Positions 57,810 to 64,000 of a stretch of 64,000 bases of DNA are shown piece after piece. Each line of letters begins with the position of its first letter. The stretch's first letter is position 1. The translations under genes and the position numbers were made by a program. The notes under the pieces were generated by a model. The model did no database searches. It saw only the letters and a list, made by a program, of their open reading frames with translations, and had not been told where the DNA came from. Source of the DNA: Candidatus Azobacteroides pseudotrichonymphae genomovar. CFP2 (lineage in GTDB: Bacteria > Bacteroidota > Bacteroidia > Bacteroidales > Azobacteroidaceae); assembly GCF_000010645.1 (NCBI RefSeq), contig NC_011565.1, positions 696,001-760,000 on the forward strand, written 5' to 3'.

Positions 57810-57845
57810 TATTCCCTAGAGAGTTTAATGAAAAATTATGATTTT

Positions 57846-59372
57846 ATGTTTGCGCTTAAAAAGATTAAGAATGCTCTTATTTCTGTGTACGATAAGGATG
57901 GATTAGATGAAATTTTAATGAAATTACATAAGGAGAACGTTGACCTATATTCCACTGGAGGGACGCAGAAATTTATAGAATCATTAGGGTTGCCTTGTCG
58001 GTCTGTTGAGAGTTTAACAGGTTATCCTTCTATACTTGGTGGTCGTGTAAAGACTTTGCATCCTAAAGTATTTGGTGGGATACTTGGTCGTCGTAATATA
58101 ACAGCAGATAAGGAGCAAATGAATCAATATAGCATTTTAGAGATGGATTTAGTTATAGTAGATCTGTATCCTTTTCGAATAGCTGTGGCATCTGGGGACG
58201 GAGAGCAAGAAATTATTGAAAAAATAGATATAGGGGGCGTTTCTCTTATTCGAGCAGCAGCTAAAAATTTTCAGGATGTACTTGTTGTTGCATCTAAATT
58301 TCAATATGCTGCTTTAATTCAAATACTTAATAAACATGGAGTATCTTCTAGTGTAGAGGAAAGGAAGTGGTTTGCTAAAGAAGCGTTTGCTGTTTCGTCA
58401 GAATATGATACAGCTATTTTCAATTATTTTGATGCAAACGGAGGAACCTACTTTAGGCAAAGTTTTAATGATATAAAAACGCTACGTTATGGAGAAAATC
58501 CTCATCAAAAAGGTGCTTTCTACGGTGATTTCAATTGTATTTTTGAGCAATTACATGGGAAAGAAATTTCTTACAATAACTTATTAGATATTAATTCTGC
58601 AACTGATTTGATGTTTGAATTTAGTGAATTGACTTTTGCTATATTGAAGCATAATAATGCTTGCGGTATTGCCTCTCGTCCTACTGTGCAAGAAGCTTGG
58701 TTAGCAGCATTAGAAGGTGATCCTATCTCTGCTTTTGGAGGGGTTTTGATTTGTAATGCAAAAATTGACAAGCTTGTTGCGGAGGAGATTAATAGGATTT
58801 TTTTTGAAGTAATTGTTGCTCCGGCTTACGAAAGTGATGCGTTGGAAATTTTGAAGCAAAAGAAAAATCGGATCGTTTTGCTTCAAAAAAAGCAAAGCTC
58901 CCAAACGGTTGTTCAATTTCGTTCTTTGTTGAATGGTGTCTTGGTACAAGATAAGGATACAAGTGTTCAGACAGAAGATGATATGAAGGCAGTGACTATT
59001 CAAGTACCTTCTAGACGAGAAGTTGAAGATTTGTTATTTGCTAATAAATTAGTTAAACATACAAAATCGAATGCAATTGTACTGGCAAAAAATAAACAAC
59101 TTTATGCAAGTGGAGTAGGACAAACTTCTCGTGTTGATGCTTTGAAGCAAGCAATTGAAAAAGCCAATACTTTTCATTTTGATTTAGTAGGGGCAGTAAT
59201 GGCTTCTGATGCTTTTTTCCCTTTTTCTGATTGTGTAGAAATTGCCTATAAAGCAGGGATTAAAGCGGTTATACAGCCTGGTGGCTCGATAAAGGACAAT
59301 TTATCCATAGAATATTGCGATAAACAAGGTATGGCAATGGTAGTAACGGATATTCGCCATTTTAAACATTAG
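57846..59372 (+). CDS. purH: Bifunctional AICAR formyltransferase / IMP cyclohydrolase
   Basis: Last two steps of IMP synthesis. The N-terminal MGS-like IMP cyclohydrolase domain has NALISVYDKDGLDEIL, YSTGGTQKFIESLG, LGGRVKTLHPKVFGGIL and DLVIVDLYPF. The C-terminal transformylase domain has LRYGENPHQKGAFYG, LKHNNACGIA, and DAFFPFSDCVEIAYKAGIKAV with PGGS. I chose ATG 57846 because MFALKKIKNAL matches the usual 11-residue lead before SVY. ATG 57828 is an alternative. It is followed six bases later by mreB, the normal Bacteroidetes linkage of purine synthesis to the rod-shape operon. Confidence 0.95.
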   Translation: MFALKKIKNALISVYDKDGLDEILMKLHKENVDLYSTGGTQKFIESLGLPCRSVESLTGYPSILGGRVKTLHPKVFGGILGRRNITADKEQMNQYSILEMDLVIVDLYPFRIAVASGDGEQEIIEKIDIGGVSLIRAAAKNFQDVLVVASKFQYAALIQILNKHGVSSSVEERKWFAKEAFAVSSEYDTAIFNYFDANGGTYFRQSFNDIKTLRYGENPHQKGAFYGDFNCIFEQLHGKEISYNNLLDINSATDLMFEFSELTFAILKHNNACGIASRPTVQEAWLAALEGDPISAFGGVLICNAKIDKLVAEEINRIFFEVIVAPAYESDALEILKQKKNRIVLLQKKQSSQTVVQFRSLLNGVLVQDKDTSVQTEDDMKAVTIQVPSRREVEDLLFANKLVKHTKSNAIVLAKNKQLYASGVGQTSRVDALKQAIEKANTFHFDLVGAVMASDAFFPFSDCVEIAYKAGIKAVIQPGGSIKDNLSIEYCDKQGMAMVVTDIRHFKH

Positions 59373-59378
59373 TTTCAT

Positions 59379-60398
59379 ATGGGTTTATTTTCATTTACAA
59401 AAGAAATAGCGATAGATTTAGGTACGGCGAATACTGTTGTGATTTATAATGGCAAGATTGTAGTCGACGAACCTTCGGTAATTGCTTTTAATGATCGTAC
59501 TGGGAAGCCTTTGGCGATTGGTTCTGAAGCACAAAAAATGCAGGGGAAAACACATAGTAACATAAAAACCATACGTCCGCTTCGAAACGGGGTAATTGCT
59601 GATTTTTATGCTACGGAGCAAATGATAAGGGGGATGATCAAGATGGCTAATTGCAAAGGCAATTTTTTTATTTCATCTATGCGTATTGTTATATGTATTC
59701 CTTCGGGGAGTACGGAGGTAGAAATCCGTGCAGTGCGTGATTCTGTTGAACATGCAGGTATACGTGACGTATACCTGATTTATGAACCAATGGCAGCAGC
59801 TGTTGGTATTGGATTAAACGTGGAGGCTGCGGAGGGCAATATGGTTGTAGATATAGGAGGTGGGACTACTGAAATAGCTGTTATTTCTCTAGGAGGAATT
59901 GTTTCTAATAAGTCTATTCGTCTTGCAGGGGATGATTTAACTACTGATATCTTGGAATACATGGGGAGACAGCACAATATAAAAATTGGAGAACGTACCG
60001 CCGAGTTGATAAAGATTAATGTGGGTTCAGCCTTGGCAAATTTAGCTAATCCTCCTGAAGATTATATTGTATTTGGTCCTAATCGTATGACTGCCCTTCC
60101 GATGGAAGTTCCTGTTTCTTATCAGGAGATTACTCATTGTTTGGATAAATCAATTTCTAAAATTGAATTAGCAGTGCTAAACACATTAGAAAATACACCT
60201 CCTGAATTGTATGCTGATATTGTTCATAATGGAATTTATCTTACTGGGGGAGGTGCTCTTTTGAAAGGCTTGGATAAGCGTCTTGGAGATAAAATTAATA
60301 TTCCTTTTCATATTGCTGAAGACCCTTTACATGCAGTTGCAAAAGGAACAAGTATAGCTTTAAAGAATATTAATAAATTCAACTTTTTAATACGGTAA
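59379..60398 (+). CDS. mreB: Rod-shape determining protein MreB
   Basis: Actin-like cytoskeletal ATPase that guides lateral cell-wall synthesis at the inner membrane. The 339-residue product has the actin-fold motifs IAIDLGTANTVVIYNG, the conserved MGKTH-like KMQGKTHSNI, VIADFYATEQMIRGMI, VVDIGGGTTEIAVISLGGI and the C-terminal ILTGGGALLKGLDKRL-type stretch (IYLTGGGALL). Length is normal. It is second in the run purH-mreB-mreC-mreD-mrdA-rodA, with very short spacings, so this symbiont keeps rod-shape machinery. Confidence 0.97.
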   Translation: MGLFSFTKEIAIDLGTANTVVIYNGKIVVDEPSVIAFNDRTGKPLAIGSEAQKMQGKTHSNIKTIRPLRNGVIADFYATEQMIRGMIKMANCKGNFFISSMRIVICIPSGSTEVEIRAVRDSVEHAGIRDVYLIYEPMAAAVGIGLNVEAAEGNMVVDIGGGTTEIAVISLGGIVSNKSIRLAGDDLTTDILEYMGRQHNIKIGERTAELIKINVGSALANLANPPEDYIVFGPNRMTALPMEVPVSYQEITHCLDKSISKIELAVLNTLENTPPELYADIVHNGIYLTGGGALLKGLDKRLGDKINIPFHIAEDPLHAVAKGTSIALKNINKFNFLIR

Positions 60399-61244
60399 TT
60401 GAGAAATTTATTCCGATTTTTTCTAAGAAACGTTCATTGGGTACTTTTTTTATTACTATTAGTTTTCTCTGTTATTTTGATCATTAATAATAATCAGATG
60501 CAACGGAGTAGATATTTTGTTGTAGTTCGAGAAGTATTAGGGCGATTTTATTCTATAGTCGATGTCTTTCAATCTTATATTAATTTGAACGTTACTAATG
60601 CCGAATTAATGAGAAAAGTATCTGAGTTGGAAACGGAAATTTACAAGTATAAAAATATTTTAGAACTAATAAAAGATTCAATTCAAACGACTTCAATCAA
60701 CATAGATTCTTTGCATGCTATTGTTTACCAATTTATTCCTGCTAGAGTTGTTGATAATAGTATTCTTAGGAAAGAGAATTATATAATCCTTAACAAAGGC
60801 TCTGAAAATGGTATAGAATCAGATATGGGAGTTGTTTCTTACAATGGAATTGTGGGAATTGTAATAAGTACATCTCCTCATTTTTCAGAAGTTATTTCAC
60901 TTTTGAATCCTCAATTAAAATTAAGTTGCAAAATAAAAAATAATGATCATTTTGGCCCACTGATATGGGATGGAAAAGATTCACGATATACTTGTTTAAC
61001 GGAATTTCCTAATTATGTACCTATTAAAATAGGGGATACCATTATTACAAGTGGTTATTCTGCAATATTTCCTGAAGGAATTCCTGTAGGAATTGTCACG
61101 GGTTTGCAAAAGAAAAAAAATGATATTTATAGTACCCTTAAGGTAAAATTCTTTATCGATTTTGGAAATTTGAACGAAGTGTTAATTGTGAAAAACGTAT
61201 ATCAAAAAGAACAAAATGACATACGAAAAATTATTGTTCAATAA
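60399..61244 (+). CDS. mreC: Rod-shape determining protein MreC
   Basis: Periplasmic scaffold linking MreB to the cell-wall synthases. The 281-residue product starts with TTG directly after the mreB stop (TAATTG). Residues 1-12 are basic, residues 13-30 form one membrane helix (VHWVLFLLLLVFSVILII), then a coiled coil (about 55-85, MRKVSELETEIYKYKNILEL). The beta-rich domain has ILNKGSENGIESDMGVVS, GIVGIVI and GDTIITSGYSAIFPEGIPVG, the MreC signature. No ATG near the start would include the membrane helix, so TTG is the natural choice, and translation is probably coupled to mreB. Confidence 0.93.
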   Translation: MRNLFRFFLRNVHWVLFLLLLVFSVILIINNNQMQRSRYFVVVREVLGRFYSIVDVFQSYINLNVTNAELMRKVSELETEIYKYKNILELIKDSIQTTSINIDSLHAIVYQFIPARVVDNSILRKENYIILNKGSENGIESDMGVVSYNGIVGIVISTSPHFSEVISLLNPQLKLSCKIKNNDHFGPLIWDGKDSRYTCLTEFPNYVPIKIGDTIITSGYSAIFPEGIPVGIVTGLQKKKNDIYSTLKVKFFIDFGNLNEVLIVKNVYQKEQNDIRKIIVQ

Positions 61245-61258
61245 TTGTATCAAGGCTT

Positions 61259-61777
61259 ATGAGGATAATGTATTCGGTAATAAAACAATTACTATTATTC
61301 TTTGTACTTGTTTTCTTACAAGTGTGTTTATTCGATAAGATACATCTTTTTGGATGTGCTATTCCATTGCTTTATATTTATTTTGTTATTCAATTGCCAT
61401 GGAATATGAACAGGAGTTTTGTTTTGCTTCTCTCTGCTTTAATTGGATTGTGTATTGATACATTTAATTGCACATTAGGATTAAATATGTTTGCTTGCGT
61501 AATTGTTGGGTTTTTAAGGTTTTATCTTTTACAGTTATTTGTACCGAATAGTTTGTTTGAAAATTATTGTCATTCAGTAGTTAATTTTGGAGAATTTGGA
61601 TTTTTTTATTACTTATACTACTCAGCTTCGATGACCTTGTTGCATCAAATTGTTTTATGTTTTGCTGAATCTTCATCTTTATCTAATCCTTTGTCGCTTA
61701 TTTTTCGTGTTGTTGGAAGTTTTGTTCTTACAATGCTTCTTATTTTTGCCTTTGATAGGATTAAATGTTGCTACTGA
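61259..61777 (+). CDS. mreD: Rod-shape determining protein MreD
   Basis: Small inner-membrane protein of the elongasome. The 172-residue product has about five hydrophobic segments (LLLFFVLVFLQVCLF, CAIPLLYIYFVIQLP, FVLLLSALIGLCIDTF, MFACVIVGFLRFYLL and a C-terminal VVGSFVLTMLLIFAF). Sequence is poorly conserved in the family, so the call rests on length, topology, the GLCIDTF-like segment and its place between mreC and mrdA. ATG 61259 is 14 bases after mreC. Confidence 0.88.
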   Translation: MRIMYSVIKQLLLFFVLVFLQVCLFDKIHLFGCAIPLLYIYFVIQLPWNMNRSFVLLLSALIGLCIDTFNCTLGLNMFACVIVGFLRFYLLQLFVPNSLFENYCHSVVNFGEFGFFYYLYYSASMTLLHQIVLCFAESSSLSNPLSLIFRVVGSFVLTMLLIFAFDRIKCCY

Positions 61778-61796
61778 ACTGAAAGCTTGAAAGCTA

Positions 61797-63650
61797 ATGG
61801 GGATAAATAAATATTATTTGGATACTCGCAAGGTATTCATGATTGTGAGTGTTTGCATAGTTGTACTCGTTTATGTTATACAGCTTTTTAGATTACAGCT
61901 ACTTAGTCCCAAGTATAAGGATTGGGCATATGGTAATGCTTTTCTAAAACAAGTAAGATATCCATCACGAGGTATGATTTATGATCGTAAGGGGAAATTG
62001 CTTGTCTATAATCAATTTGCATATGAGCTTAAGGCAGTTATGCAGGAAATCAGTAATTTAGATACAATAGCTCTTTGTAAAGCAATAAATATTAGTTTGG
62101 AGGAATGTCGGAAGAGATTGGAGGATATAAAAGATAAGTACAAAAATCCGGGTTATTCTCCTTATACATTGCAAGTTTTTTTAGATCAACTAGGGAACAA
62201 AGAATGTAGCATTTTTCAAGAGTTTACATATAAATTTCCAGGATTTTATGTTCAAAAGAGGGCTATTAGAAAATATGTTTATCCTTATGCATCTCATGTG
62301 TTGGGTTATATTTCTGAAGTGGATAGACAAAATATTGTTAATGATTCTTATTATCAGGTTGGTGATTATATTGGAAAAACAGGGGTTGAATGTTCTTATG
62401 AAGAACATTTGAGGGGTAAAAAGGGGTTTGAAATATTGTTACGTAATGCTAAAGGATATATTGAAGGGAAATATGAAAATGGTGTACATGATATTGTTCC
62501 GACACAAGGGGAAAATTTGACCCTTTCTATTGATATCGATTTACAAACATACGGGGAAGAATTGATGCGTAATAAATTGGGAACAATTATTATGATAGAG
62601 CCTCAAACAGGAGAGATTCTTTGTATGATTTCTTCTCCCACTTACGACCCTTCTATTTTAGTTGGGAAACAATTCGGCAAATCTTTTGCTAGTTTAGTTC
62701 AAAATCCTTATAAACCATTATTTAACAGAGCTTTAAGTGGAAGTTATCCTCCAGGTTCCACTTTTAAAATGGCACAAGGTTTGGCTTTTTTGCAAGAAGG
62801 GATTATCACCTCCAATACAGTGTATTCTTGTCACAATGGATGGCCAATTGGTAGAGGGCGTCCAGCATGTCATAGTCATGATTCGCCTTTAACTTTAGCA
62901 TCAGCTATTGGAACGAGTTGTAATTCTTATTTTTGTTGGGGATTAAAAGCTATGATTGAAAATAAAAAGTACGGTTCTATGCGGAATGCTATAGACAAAT
63001 GGAGAGATTTTATGGTATTACAGGGTTTTGGTTATCCTTTAGGAGTGGATCTGCCTGGAGAAAGGAGAGGGATGATACCGAATAGTCAATATTATGACGA
63101 AATGTATAGAAAAAATTGGAATGTATTTTCGGTTATTTCTATTGCTATTGGACAGGGAGAAGTTGCACTTTCACCTATTCAGATATGTAATTTAGCTACT
63201 ACTATTGCTAATAGAGGCTATTTTTATATACCTCATGTTGTCAAAAAAATATCGAATGCTCAATTGGATGGGATATATTTATGTCCTCATTATACAGGTG
63301 TAGAATCGCAACATTATTCGCCAATTATAGAAGGGATGCGTTTAGCTGTAACAAATGGGACCTGTAGTTTGGCTAATATTCCAGATATAGCTGTGTGTGG
63401 TAAAACTGGTACTGCTCAAAATAGCGGGAGGGACCATTCTATTTTTATGGGTTTTGCACCTATGGATAATCCTAAGATAGCTATTCTTGTGTTTATTGAG
63501 AATGGAGGTTTTGGTACTTCTTGTGCAGTTCCTATAGGTAGATTGATGATTCAAAAATATCTTAAAGATACGATTCCATGTAGTGATGAATGGATAGAAA
63601 ATAGTATCAAAAATATGGTAATCTTACGACGTGTTGTACGGAAAAAATAG
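61797..63650 (+). CDS. mrdA: Penicillin-binding protein 2, elongation transpeptidase
   Basis: Cross-links peptidoglycan during side-wall growth as partner of RodA. The 617-residue product has a single N-terminal membrane anchor (residues 13-33) and a dimerisation domain with SRGMIYDRKGKLLVYN. The transpeptidase domain carries all three active-site motifs: STFK (321-324) after GSYPPG, SCN (374-376) and KTG (536-538) in CGKTGTAQN. Start is ATG 61797, 19 bases after mreD. Its end overlaps the likely rodA start by 20 bases, implying translational coupling. Confidence 0.96.
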   Translation: MGINKYYLDTRKVFMIVSVCIVVLVYVIQLFRLQLLSPKYKDWAYGNAFLKQVRYPSRGMIYDRKGKLLVYNQFAYELKAVMQEISNLDTIALCKAINISLEECRKRLEDIKDKYKNPGYSPYTLQVFLDQLGNKECSIFQEFTYKFPGFYVQKRAIRKYVYPYASHVLGYISEVDRQNIVNDSYYQVGDYIGKTGVECSYEEHLRGKKGFEILLRNAKGYIEGKYENGVHDIVPTQGENLTLSIDIDLQTYGEELMRNKLGTIIMIEPQTGEILCMISSPTYDPSILVGKQFGKSFASLVQNPYKPLFNRALSGSYPPGSTFKMAQGLAFLQEGIITSNTVYSCHNGWPIGRGRPACHSHDSPLTLASAIGTSCNSYFCWGLKAMIENKKYGSMRNAIDKWRDFMVLQGFGYPLGVDLPGERRGMIPNSQYYDEMYRKNWNVFSVISIAIGQGEVALSPIQICNLATTIANRGYFYIPHVVKKISNAQLDGIYLCPHYTGVESQHYSPIIEGMRLAVTNGTCSLANIPDIAVCGKTGTAQNSGRDHSIFMGFAPMDNPKIAILVFIENGGFGTSCAVPIGRLMIQKYLKDTIPCSDEWIENSIKNMVILRRVVRKK

Positions 63651-64000
63651 TGTTTGGAATACTCTTGATTGGTTGACTGTCAGAGTTTACCTGGTATTAG
63701 TGCTAATAGGGTGGTTTTGTATTTATGCAGCCAGTTATGAATGTAATACTGGTAGATTTGATTTTTCAAATCGAGCAAGTATGCAAATGGTTTGGATACT
63801 TTCTTCTTTGTGTATTGCTTTTGTGTTATTGATGATAGAGGGTAATTGGTATGAAGTATTTGCTTTTGGTATATATATTGCCGTTATGCTCTTGTTGATA
63901 GTTACTGTGTTTGTGGCAACACCTATTAAAGGTTCTTGTTCATGGCTTACATTAGGAGCTGTAAGGATACAGCCAGCTGAGTTTGCTAAGTTCGCTACCG
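63631..64000 (+). CDS. rodA: Rod-shape protein RodA (SEDS glycosyltransferase), partial at the right edge
   Basis: Peptidoglycan polymerase of the SEDS family, working with PBP2. Only the first 123 codons are in the window. The frame has a stop just before 63623, and the first usable start after it is GTG 63631 (or TTG 63634), inside the end of mrdA. The protein reads LYGKNSVWNTLDWLTVRVYL, then VLIGWFCIYAASYE, membrane segments and KGSCSWLTLGAVRIQPAEFAKFAT. That last block is the SEDS signature (KGAxRWLxxGxxxxQPSE) with Ala for Ser before Glu, as in Bacteroidetes RodA. The non-ATG start is inferred. Confidence 0.92.
   Translation, partial: MLYGKNSVWNTLDWLTVRVYLVLVLIGWFCIYAASYECNTGRFDFSNRASMQMVWILSSLCIAFVLLMIEGNWYEVFAFGIYIAVMLLLIVTVFVATPIKGSCSWLTLGAVRIQPAEFAKFAT

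Overview
The window looks like a piece of the chromosome of a genome-reduced member of the Bacteroidales (Bacteroidetes). It is AT-rich and reads with the standard bacterial code. The family versions are Bacteroidetes-type: a DUF4290 protein, a type III glutamine synthetase, PyrF and PurM of the Bacteroidetes form, a GH133/glycosyltransferase/GH57 glycogen set, and the purH-mreB-mreC-mreD-mrdA-rodA order. Several promoters fit the Bacteroidetes pattern TTG-N20-TAnnTTTG. Many short and several 1-2.3 kb stretches carry no intact gene, and one conserved gene is broken by a nonsense codon. With the xylose pathway, this fits a plant-fibre-associated endosymbiont such as 'Candidatus Azobacteroides' of termite gut protists. 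That name is inference from memory of gene content, not a database match.

Layout. 1-3.1 kb: a broken SRPBCC-like gene, pyrE, a 2 kb empty stretch and tRNA-Arg. 3.1-10.2 kb: miaB, a small Bacteroidales protein, a polyprenyl synthase, tatD and tRNA-Ser, a 1.8 kb empty stretch, then recR. 10.2-18.2 kb: fabG, initiator tRNA, malic enzyme and a fused carA-carB gene. 18.2-27.2 kb: an acetyltransferase-like protein, an HD hydrolase, pyrF, prfA, a glycosyltransferase, a second acetyltransferase and glmS. 27.4-34.8 kb: glycogen debranching enzyme and glycogen synthase, separated from the GH57 gene by 2.8 kb that holds only tRNA-Leu. 35.2-40 kb: DUF4290, folA, thyA, prfB with its programmed frameshift, and a MATE transporter. 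40-44.6 kb: the xylose operon xylB-xylA-xylose/H+ symporter. 45.7-57.7 kb: dnaK, alaS, a MerR regulator, a pyridoxal kinase-like gene, purM, glnN and galE. 57.8-64 kb: purH and the rod-shape/cell-wall operon, running off the right edge inside rodA.

Functionally the window combines xylose uptake and entry into the pentose phosphate pathway, glycogen turnover, ammonia assimilation through GlnN, pyrimidine synthesis (carAB, pyrE, pyrF) and purine synthesis (purM, purH), thymidylate/folate metabolism, cell-wall elongation, and translation (prfA, prfB, alaS, miaB, four tRNAs). No insertion sequence, phage, CRISPR array, restriction system or secretion system was found. The most unusual items are the carAB fusion, the nonsense-broken gene after pyrE, several perfect short tandem repeats next to gene starts or ends, a nested inverted repeat over the tRNA-Leu promoter, and a 26 bp perfect palindrome inside the pyridoxal kinase gene. 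I found no clear case of a wholly new multi-gene system.
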